From contig CBFIEF010000016.1 of the NCBI GenBank assembly GCA_965661545.1, positions 1-56,501 of the forward strand: 56,501 bases of DNA. Reading direction: 5' to 3'. The stretch comes from UBA7985 sp965661545 (GTDB lineage: Bacteria; Pseudomonadota; Alphaproteobacteria; UBA7985). Shown in pieces: positions 1 to 8,524 of the stretch. Within the stretch, counting starts at the first letter, position 1. Every line of letters begins with the position of its first letter. Under the pieces are notes generated by a model. It had not been told where the DNA came from. It saw nothing but the letters and a program-made list of their open reading frames with translations, and ran no database searches. Both the position numbers and the translations under genes were made by a program.

Positions 1-433
1 TCATCTTAAGCTCAATTACCTCTGCCTCTCGAACCAATGTCTTTTGAAAGTTGGGTATATTTAGTGCAAACATTGATCCAGAAATTCTAACTGCACCTAG
101 AATATAGTCATTATCAAGCACCTTGCGGATTGCCGCCTCTCCATAGTGAGAACGATACCAATATTCTACGGAATCGAAAAGAAACCTGAATTCGGGTGAG
201 AACTTTTCGGTTTTTATGTCTACAGTTGGCATCAAAGAGGCTCCTTCGCCTCTATTAACAAGCTTCACCAGCCCTTCTGATTGAAGAAGTACCGTAACCC
301 GGTAGGGACGATTATGAAGTTGCACATTGAAGCTCTGTAATACCTCATCAATTGTCCTGATCAGATTATGATACTCAGTTGCAAAAAATTCGGTCAACTT
401 ATCATAATGCATTGCGAATGGTTCTTTTTTCAC
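1..433 (-). CDS. Unknown protein, partial (3' end beyond window)
   Basis: An open frame runs leftwards off the window with no stop, about 144 codons. I choose the GTG at 431-433: it overlaps the TGA of the upstream methyltransferase as GTGA and is preceded by GGGGAG about ten bases upstream, which suggests translational coupling. An in-frame ATG at 410-412 is the alternative start. The visible product is hydrophilic, with a helical N-terminus and aromatic-rich stretches such as FLFDSVEYWYRSHY. I see no motif I can assign. The DNA is clearly more AT-rich than the 3' half of the window. Its place directly behind a restriction-modification-type methyltransferase suggests a partner or a co-transferred defence gene, but that is inference from position only. 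Confidence 0.7.
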   Translation of the reverse strand, partial: MKKEPFAMHYDKLTEFFATEYHNLIRTIDEVLQSFNVQLHNRPYRVTVLLQSEGLVKLVNRGEGASLMPTVDIKTEKFSPEFRFLFDSVEYWYRSHYGEAAIRKVLDNDYILGAVRISGSMFALNIPNFQKTLVREAEVIELKM

Positions 434-3159
434 AAATTTTGGCTCCCCACCATCTTCGCATAGCGCTTGAAGAGGTGTTCTAGGCGTTCGGTGTCGTTCT
501 TGAAGGGGCGGCCAATGTAGATGCGTTCTAGGACTTCATCGTTGCGGCGGTGGGCGGCGCGGAGGTCTTCGGGCATGGCTTCGGGGTCGTAGAGTTGGGC
601 GATGGACTTGGGAAAGTGCCGCTCCCGCACCAACAAAATCTCCTCCGCCCGAGCCGTCAGTTCATCCTTCTGTAACGCTGTCAACTCAGGCAGCGGAAAG
701 GTGTTCCAGCAAAGCGTGTTTGTGTAAGACGGGTCAGTACGCAGGCGTGTGCATATTGTTTCAACCCAACTCGCATGAAGTCGGGCTGACATGATTGCCA
801 TCGTCCATAATTTCGCACTCCTCAATCCAAAACTCTTGTTTGATGGCACGCAAGGCGTCCGGGTCAACATTGGGGTCAAGAAACGACGCTGTTCGGAGGT
901 AACACCTGGTAACAGCAGCGTAGGTTCATTGGTTGCTGCGAACCTTGTCTCAACGAATTCATGGGGACGATCAGCAAACTTCCTAGTGGTGGCCTTGGTA
1001 CTGGAATTCCTGAAGTTCCGTACGTTCTCTAAGATATCCTGTAGTAACTTTTGGGTCGGCTTTGCGGCTATCGCTAGAAAGTAACGCGGAAGTCCGCTTG
1101 TCACTTCACTGGCACCCCAAATTCTTATGAATTCATGGTCTGAGCTTTTTGATCCGATATTTGAACAAGTCTGAAGAAATTCCGCGTAGGAGTGCACCAA
1201 AAAGCCTCCATCCGCGGGTTTGTTGCCCCAAAGAAGTTCAGGCCGATCTCCTTGGTTGCCCCTCGCAAATACAATCTCGGAAACATTAGGAACTAAGTAT
1301 GGCCCAATCGAATTAACTACCCGTTGAGTTTCACCAGCCATTAGCAATTTTTGGCTTTGATCCCGTTTTGCCAACCCAACCACAATTACAGTGACACCTG
1401 CGTTCTGAGAGGCAAGGTTTGCCCACTTAAACGAGGTTTGAGCCATATGGATTTCGACGCCCATGTCGAAGATCAGCGGCCAGAGGATGGGGACTTGCTG
1501 GCCTTGGCAGATGGAATTGGTGGAGACGAGCGCGAGGCTGGCGCGGCCTTTGGCACAGTATTCAGCGCCTTTGATGAACCACCCCGAAACGTAATCGAGT
1601 GACTTCCACGACTTCACCCGCCCCGCGACCACAGCCTCAAGGTCGGCTTTCTGCGCTTTGGTCTGCCACGTGCTGCCCTTGTAGGGCGGATTTCCGCAGA
1701 TGAAGGTGTTGATCGGCGGCGCGCCTTCGTCTCCCAAACCTGCGCTTTCGCCCACATCGCCCTCAACCGGCGGGCAAATGGCTTCCCAGTCCATGCGAAG
1801 CGCGTTGCCCCCGTGGATTTGGCCCATTTCGGTCAGGGGGAGCGCCTTGGGTGCAAAGCCGAAGAGTTCGCGGAAGCGCTCGTTCATCTGGAATTGCGCG
1901 ACGTAGAGCGAGAGGCGCGCCGTTTCCGTGGCGAAGTCCCGCAGCTCGATCCCGTAGAAGTTCTTCAGGTGGATGTTGGTAAAGGTGCCCAGCTCCTTCC
2001 CCGTCAGGTCCGCCAACCGCTTTAGCAGCTGGTTTTCGATCTCCCGCAACTCTCGATACGCAATCACCAAGAAGTTGCCGGACCCGCACGCCGGATCAAA
2101 CACGCGGATGCGCCCCAGCCGGTTGGATAGGGCCGTCAGGCGTTTGGGCGTATCCCACGCGGCGCTGAGTTCGGCCCGCACGTCATCGAGGAACAGCGGC
2201 CCCAGCACCTTCATGATATTGGGGACGGAGGTATAGTGCAGCCCGCCCTCTGCCCGTTCTTCCTCGTCCACAATCGCTTGGATCATGGAGCCGAAGATAT
2301 CCGGGTTGATGGCCCCCCAATCCTGCTCCCCCGCATCCAGCAGATAGCGCCGCGCGGCGCGGTTGAACGTGGGGATGGCGACGGTCTCAGCGCTTTCGAT
2401 GCTGCCAAACAGCCCACCGTTGACGTAGGGAAAGGCCGCTTGCCACGCGGGGATCGCCCCGCGCTCGCCCTCTGGCACATTCATCACGGCGAACACCGCG
2501 GCGAGGATGTCGTCCAACCCCTGCGCAAGGTCGTCGGAGAGGGTCTGCACGTTGCGGGAAAACAGGTTATCTTCGAAGATACCAACGTCTTCGGCAAACA
2601 GGCAGAAGATCACGCGGGTCATGAATTGGTTCAGGTCGTGCTGGCGCTGTGCTGTGGTCCAGTCTGGATTGGCGCGGATCAGCGTGTCATAGAGGCGGCG
2701 CAGCATGGCGCTGGCCTGCATATCGACTTCGGACTCCTTGGGCAGGACATAATCGTCATAGCCGGCCAAGGCCTTGAGGAACCAGAATTCGCGGCGCAGG
2801 TCGTCGAGGTCGCAGTTCAGCGTTTCTCCGCTGAGGGTATCCAGCGCCTTGAACCCCTGCCCGTCGGTGGCGATGGCGAAGCGGTAGGACAGCTTGCGCT
2901 TGCTGCTGCTGGTGTCGAGCAGCTCACTGAACCGCGCGTCGAGGGTGCCGGGCGCACAGGTCAGGCCGTGGAACTTCTTCACCCACAGCACGCCACCCTC
3001 CGCGACCGTTGATTTCGCCCCGCTGCCATCTTTGACCCGCTTCGCCCAAGACTCAGCTGCCCCAAACGCCTGCCCCAACTCAATGAGGAAGGTCGCCGGG
3101 TCGTAAGGCTGATCCAACAGCTCATGCACCGCCTGCTCGATTTCAAAAGGACTTGCCAC
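430..3159 (-). CDS. MmeI/YeeA-like class I DNA methyltransferase
   Basis: A 909-residue N6-adenine or N4-cytosine DNA methyltransferase. SAM motif I DPACGSGNF lies at residues 355-363 and the catalytic NPPY motif at 490-493. A helical spacer with FMTRVIFCLFAEDVGIF (179-195) and the LHYTSVPNIMKVLGPLFLDD region (307-326) matches the MmeI family. Residues 580-790 would be the target-recognition domain, and the C-terminal RIYIGRPFKNDTERLEHLF is typical of the family end. MmeI proper carries an N-terminal D-ExK nuclease. I do not see that motif in the first 130 residues, so this may be a methyltransferase-only member, or the nuclease may be supplied by the downstream gene. The start is a GTG with a weak ribosome site; an ATG eleven bases upstream is out of frame. 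The recognition-domain DNA is more AT-rich than the rest of the gene. Confidence 0.88.
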   Translation of the reverse strand: MASPFEIEQAVHELLDQPYDPATFLIELGQAFGAAESWAKRVKDGSGAKSTVAEGGVLWVKKFHGLTCAPGTLDARFSELLDTSSSKRKLSYRFAIATDGQGFKALDTLSGETLNCDLDDLRREFWFLKALAGYDDYVLPKESEVDMQASAMLRRLYDTLIRANPDWTTAQRQHDLNQFMTRVIFCLFAEDVGIFEDNLFSRNVQTLSDDLAQGLDDILAAVFAVMNVPEGERGAIPAWQAAFPYVNGGLFGSIESAETVAIPTFNRAARRYLLDAGEQDWGAINPDIFGSMIQAIVDEEERAEGGLHYTSVPNIMKVLGPLFLDDVRAELSAAWDTPKRLTALSNRLGRIRVFDPACGSGNFLVIAYRELREIENQLLKRLADLTGKELGTFTNIHLKNFYGIELRDFATETARLSLYVAQFQMNERFRELFGFAPKALPLTEMGQIHGGNALRMDWEAICPPVEGDVGESAGLGDEGAPPINTFICGNPPYKGSTWQTKAQKADLEAVVAGRVKSWKSLDYVSGWFIKGAEYCAKGRASLALVSTNSICQGQQVPILWPLIFDMGVEIHMAQTSFKWANLASQNAGVTVIVVGLAKRDQSQKLLMAGETQRVVNSIGPYLVPNVSEIVFARGNQGDRPELLWGNKPADGGFLVHSYAEFLQTCSNIGSKSSDHEFIRIWGASEVTSGLPRYFLAIAAKPTQKLLQDILENVRNFRNSSTKATTRKFADRPHEFVETRFAATNEPTLLLPGVTSEQRRFLTPMLTRTPCVPSNKSFGLRSAKLWTMAIMSARLHASWVETICTRLRTDPSYTNTLCWNTFPLPELTALQKDELTARAEEILLVRERHFPKSIAQLYDPEAMPEDLRAAHRRNDEVLERIYIGRPFKNDTERLEHLFKRYAKMVGSQNL

Positions 3160-3419
3160 AGCTTCGCCATTAAAGACTCTTTATAGGCGAAGATGTGTAA
3201 ACCTCTGCACCTTCAGAGTCTCTAAAATTAATGCAAATCGTGGGGTGAGGGCGTTGAATGCAGGCGATCGCAGGCACGCGGCGACTGACGGGTTTGGGGC
3301 GGTTACAGGAGGCTATCGTCCCGCACTTTCCCAACCGTTTCCCTTAGCAGGACGGGCTTTATGGGCTCGCATGGGCGTTGGGTCGGCGTGCGATGGACGT
3401 ACAGCAGCCTGCGGTCTGA
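3160..3419. other. Intergenic region upstream of the methyltransferase
   Basis: No gene is supported here. Near the methyltransferase start there are two short perfect dyads, AAAGACTCTTT (3172-3182) and AGAGTCTCT (3215-3223). They could be operator half-sites, but they are short enough to be chance. The remainder is GC-rich and featureless. Confidence 0.35.
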
Positions 3420-5663
3420 CTAGATGATGCCATCGCCGTTGAGGTCGTGGCTGAAGAAGTCTTCCCACGCCAGGGGGTCAGTCCAACTGAAACCGCCATA
3501 CTGACCGCTCAAACTGATGTCCCAGATGCCCCACCGTCCCCCTGCGTGCGACCAGATGCCTTTGATGGTGCCAGAATCGTCATCCTCAACCGAGCGAAGG
3601 GACCAGCCGCCATAGCTGGAGCTGCTCACAACACGACCGCCGTTGGTGATGGGCACAGTGGTGCCGTCACCCCGATCGAATGAGTACGCCCCGCCGTCAT
3701 CTGCTTCATACAGGATCACCGAACCGAAACTCTCAAGCGCCGTTAGCCCTGAAGGAGCGCTGTTTTGTGTTACGGTTATCGAGATCTCCGCAGTATCGCT
3801 CTGCACACCATCGTTCGCGATGACGTCCAGCTGATAGATATTATCTCCCGCCACGCCGTAGCTATCGTTCGGGCTGCTAAAGTCCGGAGACGTGTCAAAG
3901 CTCAACGCGCCGTTTGACGTCAGGCTGAACAGGCCATCGTCCTTGCCCGTTCCTAATGAGAAGCTCACAACATCGCCATCAGCATCGCTTGCGGATGCTG
4001 TGTAAACACGACCACTCACCCCCGAACGCACATCGAGGCTAAGCGGACTGGTGATGCTTGGCGTGTTGTCGTTGGTATTGGTGACAGTGACCGTCACTGT
4101 CTGCGTTGCCGTTCCACCTTGGCCGTCACTGGCCTGCAGTTCCACTTGGTACTCATTGTCTCCGTCTAGGGAGCCCGGAACCTCGAAATCCGGTGATGCG
4201 AGGAACCTCAACTCGCCATTGGCGCTGCCAAGGCTGAAATCTGCTTGATCCGCGCCGCCCGAGATTGCGTACGATATCGTGTCGTCGTCGCTGTCAGTCG
4301 CCGCAGCTGTGTAAACGGCGCCGGTACCATTCTCCGCAAAATCTACGACCATGCCGGAGGTGAAAACTGGATCGGAGTTCGTGATGGAACCCAGCGCATA
4401 GGCCGCAGCGTAGGTTAAGGTCTCGTTCGAAAACGCGATGAAATCAATCGTAGAGGATACGACGCTCGACGATCCATTGTCCGTCAACAGAAGCTGGCTG
4501 GTGCCATCCACGCTCCAGCTTACAGCACTGCTCGGCGTCGAAGCCAGCGAGAGTGTGTCGTCCCCCTCGCCGCCAATATAGGTGTTCACACCAGCACTAT
4601 GCTTGATTGTATCGTCCCCGATACCGGCGTCGATATGGTCATCCCCGTCCAAGCTGTCGATGATGTCATCACCCCGCCCGCCAAGGATCTTGTTCGCGCC
4701 GTCCGTGCCCGTGATCGTGTCATCCCCGTCACCGGTCGCCACGTTTTCGATTGAACCGTCTAACGTCGCCCACGCGACGCCTCCGACAGCGACAGAGGAG
4801 CGCAAATCTACATTTGTTGCGCTGTAGATCGAAACAGCGTTCAGCCAATCCGTCCCGCCATCGCTATCGGCGATCGCTCCACGACCGGCATCCACAGCCT
4901 TCATCCACTGAAAGTCTGTGGTCAGCGTATGTACATCGTCTGTAGTTTTGGGCGCTCCAAAAAATTCGATACCGAATGCACCGATAGAGCCCGTATCACC
5001 ATCGCTATCCACGTCCCCCGCCCGCAGCGACCAAGTGCCAGCGCTGTCGTATCCACGCAGTCCCGTAACTTCAAAATCCCAAGACGTGGTGGTTTCGAAG
5101 AACGAATATTCGGTCTCCGTCAGCCAACTGATGTCGCGGTAAATCGGCTCTCCGTTCCACAGATCATAATAGATCCCGGATGAAGGCTGTGTGCCGCTGT
5201 AGTTATAAACAAGCTCTTGATCAAACAGCGGCATCTCAGCACCACTGGGCGAAACCAGTGTGAGTGTCAGATCACCGCTGTGCTCGTGAGACAAGCTTAC
5301 GCTGACGATCGCGGTCTCGACTTCGATATTTGTTGCGACGGTCAGATCGAGGTCGGTGCTTGAGCTGTTCGGGATCGCGACAGCGCCACCGCTGTACGTA
5401 CCGCTGGCCTGAACCTCGTTGGCGCTGGTGTAGGCGCTTGCGTAAAACTCACCCCACACTTCCGCCATTCGAACCGCGGCATAGCCATCGACTAAGCCGT
5501 AACCATAACTCAGGTTGAAAGCATGACCGCCGCCATTCCAGTTGCTTGAACCGGTATTGCCCCATGAGGAATCTTCATAACCCGTCGCAGGCGCACCGTA
5601 ATTTGACCCCGTTAGCGACGCTGATTCAGCCAAAATATTCTGAACATCGCGCCACCCCAGATC
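3420..5663 (-). pseudogene. C-terminal part of subtilase, downstream of an amber codon
   Basis: This frame continues the catalytic ORF at 5664-6722 in the same phase after one TAG. It opens with DLGWRDVQNILAES, the usual segment that follows the catalytic serine region of kexin-like subtilases. In order it holds the end of the S8 domain; a proprotein-convertase P-domain (SLSHEHSGDLTLTLVSPSG through GAFGIEFFG); RTX calcium-binding nonapeptides (DGDDTITGTDGANKILGG, GGRGDDIIDSLDGDDHID); two cadherin-like repeats ending in TVTVTNTNDN and ISITVTQN; and a Trp-rich C-terminal module ending in DLNGDGII, an EF-hand-like loop. The layout suggests a large type I-secreted adhesive protease. Without readthrough, only a poor internal TTG start at 5631-5633 would be available, so I treat this part as disrupted. 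Confidence 0.8.
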
Positions 5664-5666
5664 CTA
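5664..5666 (-). other. In-frame amber (TAG) codon in the subtilase gene
   Basis: Reading the minus strand, the codons are L-D-A-N-TAG-D-L-G-W-R-D-V-Q. Both sides are recognisable subtilase sequence in one frame with no indel. A CAG-to-TAG transition would explain it in one step. A sequencing error or true stop-codon readthrough are the alternatives. Confidence 0.85.
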
Positions 5667-6722
5667 ATTAGCATCAAGAATAAGCGACACGACGCCCGCC
5701 GTCACCGGTGTTGCGGCTGATGTCCCGTTAAAGCTGTAAGTGTAATCTGACCCGCTATAGCCGTCGTTGCCTGTCAGATCAGTGGTAACGGCCCCCGCTG
5801 GCGCAGCAATCAAGATTCCGGGGCCCCAACTGGTATAACTTTCAGCGTCACCATCGTCGTCTGTGGCCGCGATGCTGACGTTAAACCGCGAGGCGTTGGT
5901 TAACTCTCCAACCGCATTGGTGTTGTCATTCCCCGCAGCTTGCAAAACCAGCGTGCCTAAATTACCTCGGCCAGTCTCGTGGATCTCCTGGTAAGCATCG
6001 ATGGTTAAATTGTCCCAGAATGCATAGGTATCGTCGTATAGCGCGACGCTTCCCCAACTGTTGTTCATGATGTCGAAGTTGCCCGCCCACTCAAAGGCCT
6101 TCTCTATCCGATCGATGAACCAATTCTGGTCGGCTGAGTTACTCCAGCTGCGATTGCTTGGAAACCTTTGAATGTCTTCAAGGTAGTTCACCCCCGTAAG
6201 GGTCGCCTCGAAACCAAGGCCCGTAACGCCTAAAGCATTATCGCCAACGGCACCAATCAGCCCGCCAACAGCCGTGCCGTGAGCATCACCACTGGACAGT
6301 GGTGCAGGGTCATAAGCTGCCTCGCCCGTAATATGCACGAAGTGCTTCGACGCGTCATAATTGGCGGATAAGTCTGGATGGCTGTGCTGGAAACCATCAT
6401 CATACACACCAACAGTTACGCCAGCGCCTGTGTAATCGCCCCAAACCTCTTCGATATCGCCGAGAAGATCGACGTGCCACTGCTGACTGTAAAGTGGATC
6501 GTCCGGAATGAATGACGGGCTTGAGCTGGGTGGCATGCTAACATCGACGTACAGGTTTAGCGCGTCGGGATCGGTGAGACCAACCTTGGGTGCGGAGGAA
6601 ACGACAATCGGATCCTCGCCAAAATCGGGCGGGACAATTGGCGTCGGGATCGGGACCGGCTGGGGGATGTTACTCATCGACCCATTGGGGTTTGGTTGCG
6701 TCTCCGTGTCTTTGGACGACAT
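5664..6722 (-). CDS. Kexin/subtilisin-like serine protease, catalytic part (S8)
   Basis: 352 codons before the amber stop. The S8 catalytic triad is complete: Asp108/109 in VYDDGFQHSHPDL, His148 in DAHGTAVGG and Ser335 in NGTSAATP. The oxyanion Asn265 lies in AAGNDN. The double Asp and the surrounding sequence are kexin-like. The N-terminus (MSSKDTETQPNP, then a Pro-rich linker) is not a Sec signal peptide. With the RTX repeats in the downstream part this points to type I secretion. The start is well supported by GAGGC seven bases upstream of ATG. The stop at residue 353 comes just after the catalytic serine, so the domain lacks its last helices unless the stop is read through. The I78 inhibitor gene lies immediately upstream on the same strand. 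Confidence 0.85.
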   Translation of the reverse strand: MSSKDTETQPNPNGSMSNIPQPVPIPTPIVPPDFGEDPIVVSSAPKVGLTDPDALNLYVDVSMPPSSSPSFIPDDPLYSQQWHVDLLGDIEEVWGDYTGAGVTVGVYDDGFQHSHPDLSANYDASKHFVHITGEAAYDPAPLSSGDAHGTAVGGLIGAVGDNALGVTGLGFEATLTGVNYLEDIQRFPSNRSWSNSADQNWFIDRIEKAFEWAGNFDIMNNSWGSVALYDDTYAFWDNLTIDAYQEIHETGRGNLGTLVLQAAGNDNTNAVGELTNASRFNVSIAATDDDGDAESYTSWGPGILIAAPAGAVTTDLTGNDGYSGSDYTYSFNGTSAATPVTAGVVSLILDAN

Positions 6723-6854
6723 GGCTTAGCCTCGATCTCGCATAATTGAGCTTATGGAGATCTAATGCATTTTTACTATTGTGTCTAAGGTGTTGAGGGC
6801 GCGATCACGCACATCTTATCGAGTTTTGATACTGAAATAAGCGGAACGCCGCTG

Positions 6855-7250
6855 TTAACCGCAATTAAGCCGGTCGATTAAACCTTCGGCATCAACGTGG
6901 ACATTCAAACGTTCAGGCCGATAATCAAACGTGAATTTCTGACCAGGATAAATGATGCGCCACCCTTGTTCTTCGACATCCGAGGCAAGAAGATCGGCGA
7001 TATTCAGGCCAACAAAAGTGCTCACACCGGCAATGTCGCACTCTATGTCATCGGTTGACGCCTGTTGCGTCGGGGATTGCGCAATAAAGGGCGTTGGCTC
7101 CTCACCCATTCCAACAATCTCGGTTTGAGTCGTGGCTTCCTGAGCAGTGTCTATCGCCGACTCAAAGCCCAGTATCGCGTAAACGGGGTCGCAACGGCTG
7201 TTCCCCAAAATGATGGGCAGAAAACATAAAAGTGCCAGAGTTCGTTTCAT
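6855..7250 (-). CDS. I78-family peptidase inhibitor, exported
   Basis: 131 residues. The N-terminus MKRTLALLCFLPIILGNSRC is a signal peptide; it could be a lipoprotein signal, although the residues before Cys20 are not a classic lipobox. The C-terminal third carries the I78 inhibitor signature: GWRIIYPGQKFTFDYRPERL, then NVHVDAEGLIDRLNCG, with the conserved R-x-I-x-P-G, DYRPERLN and terminal CG. I78 proteins inhibit serine proteases, including subtilisin-like ones. I moved the start to the internal ATG at 7250 because GAGGATT precedes it and the signal peptide starts there. The gene lies directly upstream of the S8 protease on the same strand, separated by about 130 bp, so it may protect the producing cell from that protease (inference). 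Confidence 0.82.
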   Translation of the reverse strand: MKRTLALLCFLPIILGNSRCDPVYAILGFESAIDTAQEATTQTEIVGMGEEPTPFIAQSPTQQASTDDIECDIAGVSTFVGLNIADLLASDVEEQGWRIIYPGQKFTFDYRPERLNVHVDAEGLIDRLNCG

Positions 7251-7568
7251 AGGTTCAATCCTCGATCGCGCCACGCCTTCATTCTAATGCAGTCCCTGCA
7301 TCTTAGGCTACTGCGACTTTTTCCGCCTCTAAAACCGCGCCAGACACCCGCATTAGCCCTTGCCCTGCTCCGCCTCTCAGAAACGTCTCTTTGGCCACAG
7401 TGTGCGATTTTCAGCAACACCATGGCGAAAATATAGCAGCAGACGACTACACCATTCTGCGTTTTAGTTGAGTGGACTCAGGACGACAAAAGTAACGCCA
7501 CAACCCTGGTCTCGCTCAACAGACGACGCCCCTCCGTGTCACCACCACACCTTGACGAGGACCCTAAA
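7251..7568. other. Divergent intergenic region, no gene seen
   Basis: About 318 bp between the inhibitor (minus) and the CysG-like gene (plus). It must hold both promoters. I see no tRNA, repeat or clear operator. The GAGGA near 7556 is the ribosome site of the plus-strand gene. Confidence 0.4.
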
Positions 7569-8387
7569 ATGACCAAGACAGTCAACCGCCGCCGTGCCTT
7601 GAACCTCGGTGCCGCTGCTGGCGCAGAAGTCGAAGTTGTGGCGCCAACTTTCGACCCTGCCTTTACGGCCCTCCCGCATCAGGACCGGCTGCAACAGCGC
7701 GCCAAGGCGTGGGAAACCTCAGACCTTTATGGCGCTGCCTTCATAATAGCCGATGCAGAGAACGAAGATGAAGCCCGCCGCATCCAAATGAGCGCGCAGG
7801 CCGTTGGCTTGCCGCTGAATGTGATTGACCGGCCTGCGTTCTGTGATTTCCAGTTTGGGGCAATCGTGAACCGCTCCCCCGTCATTGTCTCGATTTCCAC
7901 CGATGGCGCGGCACCGGTTCTTGGGCAAGAAATTCGTAAGCGTGTCGAAGCGCTTCTCCCGCGTGAGTTAGGTCGATGGGGCCAATTGGCGAGATCATTA
8001 CGCGCGGGCGTGGCCGATCGCTTTTCGTCCGGTCAGGAACGTCGAGCCTTCTGGCGGCAATTTGCCCTGAAGGCGTTCCAAAGAGCGCCCAATCATGACG
8101 ATGACCTCGTTGAGCTGGCCGCGCCAGACAAAGCATCCACGCCAACATCGGCTCCCGCCCACGTCCTGCTCGACCAAAGCGACCCAAAGGCCATCACCCT
8201 GCGCGATATTGAAGCGCTGCAAGGCGCTGATCGCGTCTGCGGTACCGTGCCAATGCCTGACGAAATACGCTCCTTCATCCGGCGAGAGGCCACTTGGAAC
8301 ACCAATTCTTCGCCCTGTAAAACCTGTCTTCACGGGGTTGAATTTCGATGCGTGAAGATCGGGTTTAAGGCCGGTGCCGCGTCCTAG
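7569..8387 (+). pseudogene. Siroheme synthase (CysG)-like, truncated at both ends
   Basis: 272 residues with good local similarity to the CysG N-terminal dehydrogenase/ferrochelatase: VEVVAPTFDP, LNVIDRPAFCDFQFGAIVNR and VIVSISTDGAAPVLGQEIRKRVE are typical. The first part that should carry the GGG-x-x-A NAD-binding loop is missing. The protein starts at MTKTVNRRRALNLGAAAGAEV, exactly where the helix after that loop should be. Near the end, LDQSDPKAITLRDIEALQGAD resembles the start of the uroporphyrinogen methyltransferase domain, but the frame stops about 60 residues later in unrelated sequence. The start has a good GAGGA site, so the gene may still be expressed. I call it a decayed cysG or a repurposed fragment rather than an active siroheme synthase. 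Confidence 0.6.
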
Positions 8388-8524
8388 ACTCAGGCGCAGA
8401 CGATTTACCTTCATTTTTTGGGTGTAATATTTGGGATTTTCACCATGCAGGTCGCTGTAGTGTACTTACACTAGTATCGTGGTTCTGATTGTTTCGGGTC
8501 AGACACTTTTTACGTTCCTTAAGT

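Noticed and set aside
2236..3012. 258-codon plus-strand frame opposite the methyltransferase
   Set aside because: It is antisense to recognisable methyltransferase sequence, has no motif or ribosome site, and follows the codon pattern of the real gene.
3172..3223. Controller-protein (C-box) operator upstream of the methyltransferase
   Set aside because: The two dyads are short and do not match a C-box layout, and no controller gene is seen.
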